From the NCBI RefSeq assembly GCF_000620625.1, contig NZ_JIAW01000024.1, positions 47,585 to 111,584 on the forward strand: DNA of 64,000 nt, in the 5' to 3' direction. Source of the stretch: Mycobacterium sp. URHB0044 (GTDB lineage: Bacteria > Actinomycetota > Actinomycetes > Mycobacteriales > Mycobacteriaceae). The notes below the pieces were generated by a model. That model ran no database searches and was not told where the DNA came from. It worked only from the letters and a program-made list of their open reading frames with translations. The position numbers were made by a program, and so were the translations under genes. Numbering within the stretch: position 1 is the first letter of the stretch; each line of letters begins with the position of its first letter. Shown one piece after another: positions 7,129 to 15,654 of the stretch.

Positions 7129-8022
7129 ATGACCAGACGCCGGTCACTTCACATCGGCCTGAACAAGGTCGATCCCGGCCAGTACGGCGGTTGGGACGGT
7201 GCCTTGTCGGGATGCGTGAACGATGCGATCGCCATGCGCGACGTTGCGCTCAGCCGCGGCTTCGCGCCCGAACTGTTGGTCGACGACGAGGCCACCATCG
7301 GTGCCGTCCGCGACCGTCTCGACGACGCCTCCGCCCAGCTCGACGCTGGTGACTTCTTCTTCCTGACCTACTCGGGTCATGGCGGACAGATCACCGACGT
7401 CAGCGGCGACGAACCCGACAAGGTCGACGAGACGTGGTGTTTGTACGACACCGAACTCGTCGACGACTCGCTCTTCGGCGCGCTGTGCACGTTCAAGCGC
7501 GGCGTCCGGGTCTTCGTCATGTCCGACAGTTGTCACAGTGAAACCGTCACCCGCGCTCTGCTACGCCGGCTGCGGCCGGCGCAACGGCCGGGCTACAAGC
7601 CGAAGTTGGCCCCGCACGAAGCCACCTCCGCAGAGTTCACCAAGAACCGCGATGTGTATGCGGCGCAGAGCACATGGTGGGAACCACGCCACGTCGTGCC
7701 ACGGGATGCCGATGCCAACGTGGTGCTGATCTCCGGCTGCCAAGATCGCCAGACGTCACTGGACGGGCCGGAGCACGGCGTCTTCACCGCCGCGTTCCTC
7801 CAGGTGTGGAACAGCGAATACCGCAAGAGCTACCGGGAACTCAGAGACGACATCGTCGCCGCCGTCGACAGTCCGGACCAGACGCCCGGCATCTTCTGCT
7901 ACGGCGTTGACGTGGCAGGCATGCTGCCGCAGATCCCGCTGAGCGATGACCGCGCCGCGCCGCTGATCCCCACGGGATTCAGGGGCATTTTTCCGAACGA
8001 CAATCTGCCGCAAGTCGATTGA
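7129..8022 (+). CDS. caspase-family (metacaspase-type, C14) protease 1
   Basis: A 297-residue caspase-like cysteine protease. The catalytic His is H84 in LTYSGHGGQ and the catalytic Cys is C135 in MSDSCHSET. The DSCHS form is typical of metacaspases and orthocaspases, which cleave after Arg or Lys rather than Asp. The protein starts SLHIGLNKVDPGQYGGWDGA with GC(V/I)ND, the usual p20 N-terminus, and has a p10-like part around VVLISGCQDRQTS. There is no signal peptide or membrane segment. The ATG at 7129 follows GAAGGGGATGG. It is the middle gene of nuclease - caspase 1 - caspase 2 and is clearly a paralogue of the next gene, with collinear spacing up to C135 and divergence afterwards. Confidence 0.92.
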   Translation: MTRRRSLHIGLNKVDPGQYGGWDGALSGCVNDAIAMRDVALSRGFAPELLVDDEATIGAVRDRLDDASAQLDAGDFFFLTYSGHGGQITDVSGDEPDKVDETWCLYDTELVDDSLFGALCTFKRGVRVFVMSDSCHSETVTRALLRRLRPAQRPGYKPKLAPHEATSAEFTKNRDVYAAQSTWWEPRHVVPRDADANVVLISGCQDRQTSLDGPEHGVFTAAFLQVWNSEYRKSYRELRDDIVAAVDSPDQTPGIFCYGVDVAGMLPQIPLSDDRAAPLIPTGFRGIFPNDNLPQVD

Positions 8023-8048
8023 CCATCCACCAACACCAGGGAGAGATC

Positions 8049-8930
8049 ATGAGTACACGCAAGTCGCTGCACATCGGTTTGAACCGCGTCGACCCCGACC
8101 AGTACGGCGGGTGGGACGGTGCACTGTCGGGCTGCATCAACGATGCCGATGCCATGAAGGAGATCGCCGAAAGCCGGGGCTTCACAGCCGAACAGCTCAT
8201 CGACGACCAGGCCACCGTCGGTGCAGTGAGGGACAAGCTCAACGAGTACGCCTCTCAGCTCGAAGACGGCGACTTCTTGTTCCTCACCTACTCCGGACAC
8301 GGCGGACAGGTGCCCGATCAAAACGGTGATGAAATCGACGGCTACGACGAGACATGGTGTCTCTACGACACCGAACTGGTCGACGACTCCCTCTACGGTG
8401 CCCTGTGCACGTTCAAGAAGGGCGTTCGGATCTTCATCATGTCGGACAGTTGCCACAGCGAAACCGTCGCCCGCCGCGGACCAGGCATCCAGCGGATCGC
8501 CGCCAGGGAGGAACGGCGCGCATTCGTGGACAATCAACCCGGACCCAAGTCGAAACGAGCTCCGCTGGAGTTCACCACCGCCGAGTACGAGAAGAACCAG
8601 CAGGCCTACAAGGCCCAACAAGGCTGGTGGGCACCGAAACAGCTCCCTGACGCCGACGTTCCCGCAAAGGTGGTCCTGATCTCCGGATGCAGGGACGAGC
8701 AGACGTCCATGGACGGCCCGGGCAACGGTGCGTTCACCTACGCGTTCCTGCAGGTCTGGGAGAAGAACGGCCGCGACTATCGCAAGGGCTACAAAGACCT
8801 CCAGCTGGAGGTCCTCGGCGCCATCGAGAACTCGGACCAGGAGCCGCAGATCTTCTATTACGGCGAGGGTGTCAAGGCGATGCTGGCACAGATGCCGTTC
8901 AGCGACGAAAATGCCGCCGTACCAGTCTGA
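8049..8930 (+). CDS. caspase-family (metacaspase-type, C14) protease 2
   Basis: A 293-residue paralogue of the preceding protease. Catalytic H84 (LTYSGHGGQ) and C135 (IMSDSCHSE) are at identical positions, and DETWCLYDTELVDDS is shared exactly. The segment after the Cys differs: a basic linker (about residues 139-175) replaces that of protease 1, where self-processing between p20- and p10-like parts would be expected. The p10-like part contains VVLISGCRDEQTSMDG and GNGAFTYAFLQVW. It lacks signal or membrane segments. A GGGAGAG ribosome site precedes the ATG at 8049. It is the last gene of the operon and ends 6 bases before the convergent CHAT gene. The substrate is unknown; the nuclease, the partner protease and CHAT are candidates. 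Confidence 0.92.
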   Translation: MSTRKSLHIGLNRVDPDQYGGWDGALSGCINDADAMKEIAESRGFTAEQLIDDQATVGAVRDKLNEYASQLEDGDFLFLTYSGHGGQVPDQNGDEIDGYDETWCLYDTELVDDSLYGALCTFKKGVRIFIMSDSCHSETVARRGPGIQRIAAREERRAFVDNQPGPKSKRAPLEFTTAEYEKNQQAYKAQQGWWAPKQLPDADVPAKVVLISGCRDEQTSMDGPGNGAFTYAFLQVWEKNGRDYRKGYKDLQLEVLGAIENSDQEPQIFYYGEGVKAMLAQMPFSDENAAVPV

Positions 8931-8936
8931 TTCGCG

Positions 8937-10592
8937 CTACCGCTTGACCAACAACGACTCGAAGCTGGCTACCTGACCGCCGTACCGACTGGTGTATTCG
9001 GACACGACCGACTTCTTGAGCAGGTCGACGTCCATCAGATCGGCCCGGTTCGGCGGCGGCGCCCCTGCGAACTCCTCGTACGCGAAGACGATGGCGTCGA
9101 TGGCTACCGGCCGGCGTAGCTGGTCGGTGCCGATCGCGTCGAGAAGTGCACTGGCGACGGCCGGATATGGCGTGTACTCGGAATTGGCGAGATAGCTTGC
9201 GAGTTCGGCGTTTCCGCCGGGCAACGAGGTGTCTATGCCGGCAGCGGCGAGTGTCCGGATGAGTGGGTCGAGGTCGTTCGGTGGTGGCGTGACGACGTCG
9301 GAGGTGGTGGTCGGTGTGCTCGACGCGACCGCCGAACTGGTCGTCGGGCCGGCGGTGGGGAGCGTGGAACTCGACGAACTGAGGACGACCACCAGAATGA
9401 CGACGACCGCGACCACCGCAGCAGCGAGCCCACCCGCGATGGCCAGCATTTTCTTGTTTGGCCCCGTGCGCGGGTGGGCCGCCGGAGTCGGTGCTGGGGC
9501 GATGGTGAACAACGTGGACGTGTCGCCACGCACGTACAGCACCGGCGTCACCCACTCCAGGGAACCGGGTGTACCCAGCAGGCCCACGCGTCCGCTTCCC
9601 ATCGCATCGCCGATGCTGCGGCCACGTGCCAGCGCGCTGTACAGGCCGCGGGCGAACCTGGTGGCGCCGTCGTCGCTGATCGAGAACTGCATCGCCGCCA
9701 CGGCGCTGATACCCCGCCGCACCAGTGTCGCCGCGGTGCTCGAGAACAGGTCCTGCGTGCCGCTCCTGCCGGACTGGCACGAATTCAACACCACCAGTTG
9801 GGGAGTTTGCTTGGCCTCGTTGAGCAGCCTCGCGAGCCGGTCGGCGTCCACCAGGTGCGTGCCGCCGTCGGCGCCCACGAGGGCGATCACACCCTGATCG
9901 GCTCGTTGATCGTAATCGCCGTGGCCGATGAAGTGCAGCACATGCCATGTGCCGTGGAGCATTTCGTCCTGTACGGCATCCCAGGTGGCCTGCAGCAGCC
10001 ACTTGAGCTCGATTCGGCCGTCGGCCATCGGTTCGGCAAGCGCCTGGGACAGCTTCTGGCGTTCGGCCTCGACGTCCAAGGTCGACATTCCCCCGGGAGA
10101 CGCGACCAACACCAGCACCTTCAGCGGTGCGACGATCGCGAGTGGTTCGGCCTGCGTCGAAGGGACCTGGCGTATCACCGGCTCGGCGAGCCCGATGTAT
10201 TCACCGTTCTGCGAGTCGTACATCGATTCCCACGGAATGGCGGCCAAGCCAGGGACGTCCAGCCGGAGCACTACCTGCAGCCGTTCGCCAGCCGCATTGG
10301 CCGACGTGGCGCTGCTCCGGTACGCCTCGCCCACCGGCCCGCTGAAGAGGGCATCGAACAATTCCTGGCCGACCGTGCGCAGTTGCCGTTCGCCCGGTGA
10401 GAGCACCCTGCGGTTCGTCACCGCCGACGCCAGCACCGCGGTCTCCAAGGCGTCCCTCGATGCGACGTAGGTCTGGGGGTCCAGTTGCATTGTCCCCGTG
10501 GAGCCCTCGCCGGAGGCGGAGCGCACGACACGGACCACGAACTGGCCCTCCACCGGTGCGGCGGTGACCTCCAATTCGATCACGCTGGCCAT
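8937..10592 (-). CDS. CHAT-domain caspase-like protease with one membrane segment
   Basis: A 551-residue protein. Residues about 150-360 form a CHAT domain (caspase clan): catalytic His224 in VLHFIGHGDYD and Cys272 in VVLNSCQSG, with SISDDGATRFARGLYSAL after it as is usual for CHAT. Residues 1-120 are a beta-rich N-terminal region. One transmembrane helix lies at about 383-404 (AIAGGLAAAVVAVVVILVV), followed by a Ser/Thr/Pro-rich linker and a C-terminal domain of about 115 residues. The predicted topology puts CHAT in the cytoplasm and the C-terminal domain outside. GAGGGG precedes the ATG. It converges on the caspase operon with a 6-base gap. A membrane-tethered CHAT could sense envelope events and activate the caspases (inference). 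Confidence 0.88.
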   Translation of the reverse strand: MASVIELEVTAAPVEGQFVVRVVRSASGEGSTGTMQLDPQTYVASRDALETAVLASAVTNRRVLSPGERQLRTVGQELFDALFSGPVGEAYRSSATSANAAGERLQVVLRLDVPGLAAIPWESMYDSQNGEYIGLAEPVIRQVPSTQAEPLAIVAPLKVLVLVASPGGMSTLDVEAERQKLSQALAEPMADGRIELKWLLQATWDAVQDEMLHGTWHVLHFIGHGDYDQRADQGVIALVGADGGTHLVDADRLARLLNEAKQTPQLVVLNSCQSGRSGTQDLFSSTAATLVRRGISAVAAMQFSISDDGATRFARGLYSALARGRSIGDAMGSGRVGLLGTPGSLEWVTPVLYVRGDTSTLFTIAPAPTPAAHPRTGPNKKMLAIAGGLAAAVVAVVVILVVVLSSSSSTLPTAGPTTSSAVASSTPTTTSDVVTPPPNDLDPLIRTLAAAGIDTSLPGGNAELASYLANSEYTPYPAVASALLDAIGTDQLRRPVAIDAIVFAYEEFAGAPPPNRADLMDVDLLKKSVVSEYTSRYGGQVASFESLLVKR

Positions 10593-10730
10593 GGCGCTAC
10601 CCCTCGTCGATCGTTTGACGATGCCCGTCGGTCACGTTGATCGCCACCACCACCGTCGCACGCTTGGCCGTGCCGCCTCCGGCAATTGGCCGCTTCCTTC
10701 AGTTTTCTTCAGATGGTGTGATCCGCCGAA

Positions 10731-10765
10731 GGGCCTGGTGCGGATCGCCGTTCCGCACCAGGCCC
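10731..10765 (-). terminator. strong hairpin terminator after the amidase gene
   Basis: GGGCCTGGTGCGG (10731-10743) and CCGCACCAGGCCC (10753-10765) are perfect 13-base arms with a 9-base loop, 19 bases after the amidase stop. There is no U-tract, as is common in mycobacteria. It separates the amidase from the CHAT gene downstream, whose promoter must lie in 10593-10730. Confidence 0.8.
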
Positions 10766-10783
10766 GAGCCACCAACGTGGCTC

Positions 10784-12298
10784 CTAGGCGGGCACCTTCT
10801 TCTTCGTCGCCGAGCGTTTCGCCGGCGTCACATTCTTTGCGGGTGCCCTCTTCACCGGCGACTTCTTGGCCGGTGCCTTCGCAGCGCGCGCCCTGTCGGC
10901 CTGAGCCCCATTGCCAGGTGCGGCGGCCACTGCCGCATCCAGCGGCACGTCGGCAAGCAGGGAAAGGAAGTCGACGAGCGACTTGCCGCCGAGCTGTGGC
11001 CATCCGTCGCCTCCCGGGCCGCGCAGCACCGTCCAGATCTCCTCCAACAGAACTCGATCGGACCGGGGCTCCTCGGGCGCTCGTAGGTCGCACGGATCGA
11101 CGACGACCGCTGCCGGCGGTGGCACCATCCGGCGCCGTGCCTTGTCCCTGAACTCGCCACGCATGTCCTTGGCGACCTCGCCGCGGAACCAGTTCATGTC
11201 GATGTTGCCCGGGTCCCACTTGCCCTGAATGGCGGCGTATTCCTTGTGGCCGATCACCTTGTCAGCGCTCACCCCGAGCCGCAGCGCAAGCGCCGCGCAG
11301 GTGTCGCGCATCGAGATGATCTGCGCATCCGGCCACTGCTCGTGCTTGTCGAAGGTACCGTCGGGATGAATTGTCGGCCAGGCACATTCGATGCCGATCA
11401 TGTGCCAGTTGGCGTTGTTGGTCGGCAGCCACGGGTAACTTCCCCTGCCCGCGTGCCAACAGACGCCGACGGCGACGATGGTCACGGTGCCGTCCGGTGC
11501 GATGTGCAGGTTCGCCAGCGGACCGGCCAGGTCCGGCCTGCCGTTGCGGATCGACTCGGCCGACTCCCGTGAATTGCCGGTGTGGTGGACCATGACCCCG
11601 CGGATGTCCAAGAAGTCGCCGTGGCCCCGGTTCTGCCAGCCGTCCAGGGTCTTCAGCCGGTCGCCCAACACGGGCCGCAGCGTCTCCTCCAGCCACGTGG
11701 GATCGCCACGGTGCGTCCCGCGATGGGTTCCCTTGCGTGCCCGCGCGGCCCGGACGGGGCCCTCCGCGAGCGCTCGACGCAGCACCGTCCACGCTTCGTC
11801 CCACTTGCCCGCGTACCGGTCTCCGAACGCGCTGCCCTGCACGCGCTGCGCGAACTGGCCTGCCAGCCGCGGGTTGTCCTTGGCGCTGGTGTAGTCGTCG
11901 GATAGCGCCTCCAGGAACATGTCCGCGCTTTCGGCCAGCGTCATCCGCCTGCGGTTTCCGTTGATGTCACCGAACAGGCCACCCCATCCCCATGGGCGTC
12001 CTGGTGCGCCGGGCCGCGAGACCTGTTGTTGGAAGTAGCCCGAGGACAGGCCGTCGTCCGACTCGCTGTCGTGCGGGAACTGCTCGGACTGCGGGTCCTT
12101 GCGGTTGAAGGGGCACCACCACTGCCGTTGACCGTTGCGGTCGTTGGCGCCGACCTCGGTCGAAATGGTCATCAGCGCGATGACGGTGGCGAGCTCGTCG
12201 AGCCCACGCCGCAGCGACACGGCATGCACCTCACGCGCGATCTGCTCGCGCGTACGCAACGGTGCATCGTCGAATCTCTTGAAGTTCCTCGTACTCAT
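10784..12298 (-). CDS. phage-lysin-like N-acetylmuramoyl-L-alanine amidase
   Basis: A 504-residue modular peptidoglycan hydrolase. Residues about 15-175 resemble the lysozyme-like N-terminal module of mycobacteriophage lysins (ALMTISTEVG, WWCPFNRKDP, DGLSSGYFQQQ). Residues about 225-375 are an Amidase_2/PGRP domain, with zinc-site candidates in GVMVHHTGNS (H238/H239), IGHKEYAAIQGKWDPGNID (H351, D362) and CWHAG (H282). It would cleave the MurNAc-L-Ala bond. The last 35 or so residues are a Lys/Ala/Pro repeat tail (AKAPAKKSPVKRAPAK), like histone H1 or wall-binding tails. No signal peptide is visible, as in holin-dependent phage lysins. AGGAGGATTC precedes the ATG. It lies beside the caspase/CHAT locus but behind its own terminator. 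Confidence 0.85.
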   Translation of the reverse strand: MSTRNFKRFDDAPLRTREQIAREVHAVSLRRGLDELATVIALMTISTEVGANDRNGQRQWWCPFNRKDPQSEQFPHDSESDDGLSSGYFQQQVSRPGAPGRPWGWGGLFGDINGNRRRMTLAESADMFLEALSDDYTSAKDNPRLAGQFAQRVQGSAFGDRYAGKWDEAWTVLRRALAEGPVRAARARKGTHRGTHRGDPTWLEETLRPVLGDRLKTLDGWQNRGHGDFLDIRGVMVHHTGNSRESAESIRNGRPDLAGPLANLHIAPDGTVTIVAVGVCWHAGRGSYPWLPTNNANWHMIGIECAWPTIHPDGTFDKHEQWPDAQIISMRDTCAALALRLGVSADKVIGHKEYAAIQGKWDPGNIDMNWFRGEVAKDMRGEFRDKARRRMVPPPAAVVVDPCDLRAPEEPRSDRVLLEEIWTVLRGPGGDGWPQLGGKSLVDFLSLLADVPLDAAVAAAPGNGAQADRARAAKAPAKKSPVKRAPAKNVTPAKRSATKKKVPA

Positions 12299-12367
12299 TG
12301 AATCCTCCTGTGGGCCATGGCCGTCCCCCGTCCAAGGGCTGTAGCGAAATGGACGCTATCGAGGGAG

Positions 12368-12410
12368 CGCGCGCAGAACGCGCGTAGTCGGCTACCTGCT
12401 TTTCGGCAGG
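12368..12410 (-). terminator. possible paired hairpins after the XRE regulator
   Basis: CCTGC-TTTTCG-GCAGG (12395-12410) and CGCGCG-CAGAA-CGCGCG (12368-12384) lie in the 122-base gap between the XRE regulator stop and the amidase start. Either could end transcription of the nitrogen operon. The stems are short, so this is tentative. Confidence 0.4.
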
Positions 12411-12420
12411 GGCGCGGGTG

Positions 12421-13068
12421 CTAGACCTGCGAGTCGGGGAACGCGACCACCGACAGGAACCGGATCGGAAGTTCGATCAGATCCACCGGACCGTGCGCGC
12501 CCTCACCGTCGAGTTGCAGGGAGTCGCCCGGGTGCAGCCGGTACACCGAACGACTGTGGCTGTACTCCATGACGCCTTCGAGCATGTAGATGAATTCGGT
12601 GCCGGGGTGCTGGAACAGCGGATAGGTCTTGCTCTTCTCCGTCAACGTCACCTCGAGGCACTCGAGGCGCTTGTGCTCACCGCGCAGTGAGCCCAGCAGC
12701 TGATACTCGTGGCCCTCGCGGGTGCCGTTGCGGACGATGCGCGCACCGGTGCCCGCCTTGACGAACGCCGCGGGCCGCTCGACGTCAGAGCCGCGGAACA
12801 GGCTGGTCACCGGGACGTCGAAACCCTTCGCCAGCAGCGCCAGCGTGGACAGGCTGCAGGAGGTCTGGGCATTCTCGATCTTCGACATCATCGCCTTCGA
12901 GATGCCGACGCGGGCCGCGGTCTCGGCCACCGTGAGCCCGTGCTGCAGGCGTAGTTGACGCACGTTGCGCCCGATCGCGGCCTCGAACTCCAGCTCGTCG
13001 ACGGGCTCACCCGGATCGCGTTCGCGCGCGGTGCCGGACTTGTTGCGGAGCAGCCCATCGTCGGTCAC
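12421..13068 (-). CDS. XRE-family regulator with C-terminal cupin sensor
   Basis: A 215-residue protein. The N-terminal helix-turn-helix spans about residues 30-85 (IGRNVRQLRLQHGLTVAETA, then GISKAMMSKIENAQTSCS). The C-terminal cupin has PLFQHPGTEFIYMLEGVMEY and LHPGDSLQLDGEGAHGP, the two conserved cupin motifs. This architecture is common for repressors of amine, amino-acid and puuR-like catabolic operons. The GTG at 13068 is preceded by GGAGAGGGAAG. It is the last gene of the minus-strand nitrogen cluster, 25 bases after the FAD oxidoreductase, and probably regulates it in response to a small nitrogen metabolite bound by the cupin (inference). Confidence 0.85.
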   Translation of the reverse strand: MTDDGLLRNKSGTARERDPGEPVDELEFEAAIGRNVRQLRLQHGLTVAETAARVGISKAMMSKIENAQTSCSLSTLALLAKGFDVPVTSLFRGSDVERPAAFVKAGTGARIVRNGTREGHEYQLLGSLRGEHKRLECLEVTLTEKSKTYPLFQHPGTEFIYMLEGVMEYSHSRSVYRLHPGDSLQLDGEGAHGPVDLIELPIRFLSVVAFPDSQV

Positions 13069-13093
13069 GTGAACAGTCTTCCCTCTCCGGCGG

Positions 13094-14305
13094 CTAGCGC
13101 ATCTCGCCCGCGCCGACATACGGGTACGGCGACCTCAACAGGTCGTCCTCGGCGAAGCGCGCCAACCTGAAGTCGGTCTCCGGGATGCGCGGGTCGCAGC
13201 TGTGGCCGTCGACCACCAGATCGGCGACCAGCCTGCCCACCGCGGGCGCGATCTTGAAGCCGTGGCCGCTGAACCCCGCGGCCACCAGGAGGCCATCGAT
13301 CCCGGTGCGGGAGATCACCGGGTTCCAGTCGGGGGTGACGTCGTAGCAGCCGGCGTAGCTCCCGGTGATGGCGGCGTCGGTGAAGCCGGGGAAGCGGGTG
13401 CCGACGCGGTCGACGGTGAGGTCGATGAACGACTCGGTGGCGCGGTTGAGGTAGTCGTCGGGGTCTGCCACCTGACAGTGCGACAGGTCGCTGTTGCCGA
13501 ACAGCACGGTGTTCTCCTGCGCGCCGCCGGGCTCCGGCCGGATGTACTGCAGCGACACCAGATCGGAGAACACCGGCACGGGGCCGATGTCCACGCCGGG
13601 GGAGATCAGCACGATCTGCTCGCGCACCACCCGGATCGGGACGTCGATCCCATGGCGCGCCAACAGCTCTCGCGTCCACACGCCGGTGGCGACCACCACG
13701 GTGCCCGCCGACACCTCGGTGCCGTCGGCCAGCCGCACGCCGCTCGCCCGGTCACCGTCGAGCAGCAGATCCGTCATCGCGGCGCCCTGGCGGATCCGCA
13801 CCCCCGCAGCCCGTGCGGACACGGCGAACGCCTGTGCGGTTTGGTAGGCGTCGCCGTATCCGCCGCGGGCCTCCCACGCGAACGCCGCGAACGGCGACAG
13901 GTCGGCGAACGGCCACAGCTCGGCCACCTCGGCGGCGTCGATCTCCTCGGTCTGCACGCCGACGGCGCGTTGCGCGGCAACGCTCTTGCGCAGTGCGTCG
14001 ACGTTGGGTTCGCCGACCCCGACCACGTAGCCCGTCTGCCGGAAGCCGATGTCGGCGGCGTGTTCCCCCAGGAACTCCTGCGGCTTCTCGAACACCTCCA
14101 GCGCGGTGGTGGCCATCGCCGCCAGCGAGCTCACGCCGTAGTGGCACCGGACGATGCCGCTGGACTTGCCGGTCATCCCCGATCCGACGGTGTTGCGTTC
14201 GACGACGACGACGTCGGTGACACCGCGCTGGGCCAAGGCCCATGCCGCGGCGGCGCCCTCGATGCCGCCGCCGACGATGACGACGTCGGCGGTCTCGTTA
14301 CTCAT
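13094..14305 (-). CDS. FAD-dependent amine/amino-acid oxidoreductase (DadA/sarcosine oxidase type)
   Basis: A 403-residue flavoprotein. It begins MSNETADVVIVGGGIEGAAA, the dinucleotide-binding GxGxxG motif, followed by VVVVERNTVGSGMTGKSSGI, where the Ser/Gly-rich turn contacts FAD. The C-terminal GLLVAAGFSGHGFKIAPAVG is the usual second FAD motif of the DAO family. Members oxidise sarcosine, glycine, N-methylglutamate or D-amino acids to an imine. Its ATG overlaps the stop of the glutamate-synthase-like gene by 4 bases, so it is translationally coupled to that complex. It may feed or drain the amine made by the cluster; the exact substrate is unresolved. Confidence 0.85.
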   Translation of the reverse strand: MSNETADVVIVGGGIEGAAAAWALAQRGVTDVVVVERNTVGSGMTGKSSGIVRCHYGVSSLAAMATTALEVFEKPQEFLGEHAADIGFRQTGYVVGVGEPNVDALRKSVAAQRAVGVQTEEIDAAEVAELWPFADLSPFAAFAWEARGGYGDAYQTAQAFAVSARAAGVRIRQGAAMTDLLLDGDRASGVRLADGTEVSAGTVVVATGVWTRELLARHGIDVPIRVVREQIVLISPGVDIGPVPVFSDLVSLQYIRPEPGGAQENTVLFGNSDLSHCQVADPDDYLNRATESFIDLTVDRVGTRFPGFTDAAITGSYAGCYDVTPDWNPVISRTGIDGLLVAAGFSGHGFKIAPAVGRLVADLVVDGHSCDPRIPETDFRLARFAEDDLLRSPYPYVGAGEMR

Positions 14306-15654
14306 GGACGAGATCCCGGGATCCAGTCGGTGCCCGCCAGCGGGACCCGCGCCATCGCCGCGGCCTCGATCGTGACGGCGACCAAGTCCTCGGGTTCGAG
14401 GTGCCGCACGTGCGCCTTGCCGCACGCCCTGGCGATGGTCTGCGCCTCCATCGTCAACACCCGCAGGTAGTTGGCCAGCCGCCGACCGCCCTCGACCGGA
14501 TCGAACCGGCTCGCCAGCTCGGGGTCCTGCGTGCTGATGCCCGCGGGGTCCTTGCCGTCCTGGAAGTCGTCGAAGAAACCTGCTGCGCTGCCGAGCTTTT
14601 CGTACTCGGCGGCGTAGCGCGGGTGGTTGTCCCCGAGCGCGATCAGTGCGGCCGTGCCGATGGCGACGGCGTCCGCGCCGAGCGCGAGCGCCTTGGCGAC
14701 GTCGGCACCGCTGCGGATGCCGCCCGACACGATGAGCTGCACTTCTCGCCCGGCGCCGCCGCTGCGGTGTACGCCCAGTTCGGAAAGCGCTCGAACCGCC
14801 TGCGGCACCGCGGCAAGCGTCGGGATGCCGACGTGCTCGATGAACACGTCCTGGGTGGCGGCGGTGCCGCCCTGCATGCCGTCGACCACGACGACGTCCG
14901 CGCCGGCGTGCACGGCGAGCTTGACGTCGTAGTAGGTGCGGGTGGCACCGACCTTGACGTAGATCGGCTTCTCCCAGTCGGTGATCTCGCGCAGCTCGTT
15001 GATCTTGATGGTGAGGTCGTCGGGTCCGGTCCAGTCCGGATGCCTGCACGCGGAACGCTGGTCGATGCCCTGCGGCAGGGTGCGCATGCCCGCGACGCGT
15101 TCGGAGATCTTCTGGCCCAGCAACATTCCGCCGCCGCCCGGCTTGGCGCCCTGCCCGAGCACGATCTCGATGGCGTCGGCCCTGCGGAGGTCGTCGGGGT
15201 TCATGCCGTAGCGCGACGGTAGATACTGGTAGACCAGGTGCTTGCTCTGCCCCCGCTCCTCGGGCGTCATACCGCCGTCGCCCGTGGTGGTGGACGTGCC
15301 GACCTCGCTGGCGCCGCGGCCGAGGGCCTCCTTGGCGGGCCCGGACAGCGCGCCGAACGACATGCCCGCAATGGTCACCGGAATGTCGAGGTGCAAGGGG
15401 TGTTTCGCGTTGCGGTCGCCGAGTACCACGTCGGTGTCGCACCGTTCGCGGTAGCCCTCGAGTGGATACCGCGACATCGACGCGCCGAGGAACAGCAGGT
15501 CGTCGAAGTGCGGCAGTGGGCGTTTGGCGCCCCAGCCCCGGATGTCGTAGATGCCCGTCTCGGCGGCCCGCTGAATCGCGGCGATGGTGGTCCGGTCGAA
15601 GGTGGCGGATTCGCGCAGGCCCAATCGTGCCCTGGCGTCGGAGGTTTCGGTCAT
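14302..15654 (-). CDS. glutamate synthase-like FMN/Fe-S domain protein (GlxD/MgsC type)
   Basis: A 450-residue protein equivalent to the FMN-binding synthase domain of the large glutamate synthase subunit. It contains IAGMSFGALSGPAKEALGRG, TTTGDGGMTPEERG, EIVLGQGAKPGGGGMLLGQK, VVVDGMQGGTAATQD and LIVSGGIRSGADVAKALALG, which are the FMN and substrate motifs of GltB. In glutamate synthase this domain makes glutamate from 2-oxoglutarate and ammonia delivered by the amidotransferase. Here GltB is split into three genes; split forms are known as GlxBCD or as N-methylglutamate synthase MgsABC. It overlaps its neighbours by 1 and 4 bases, implying a stoichiometric complex. Confidence 0.9.
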   Translation of the reverse strand: MTETSDARARLGLRESATFDRTTIAAIQRAAETGIYDIRGWGAKRPLPHFDDLLFLGASMSRYPLEGYRERCDTDVVLGDRNAKHPLHLDIPVTIAGMSFGALSGPAKEALGRGASEVGTSTTTGDGGMTPEERGQSKHLVYQYLPSRYGMNPDDLRRADAIEIVLGQGAKPGGGGMLLGQKISERVAGMRTLPQGIDQRSACRHPDWTGPDDLTIKINELREITDWEKPIYVKVGATRTYYDVKLAVHAGADVVVVDGMQGGTAATQDVFIEHVGIPTLAAVPQAVRALSELGVHRSGGAGREVQLIVSGGIRSGADVAKALALGADAVAIGTAALIALGDNHPRYAAEYEKLGSAAGFFDDFQDGKDPAGISTQDPELASRFDPVEGGRRLANYLRVLTMEAQTIARACGKAHVRHLEPEDLVAVTIEAAAMARVPLAGTDWIPGSRP

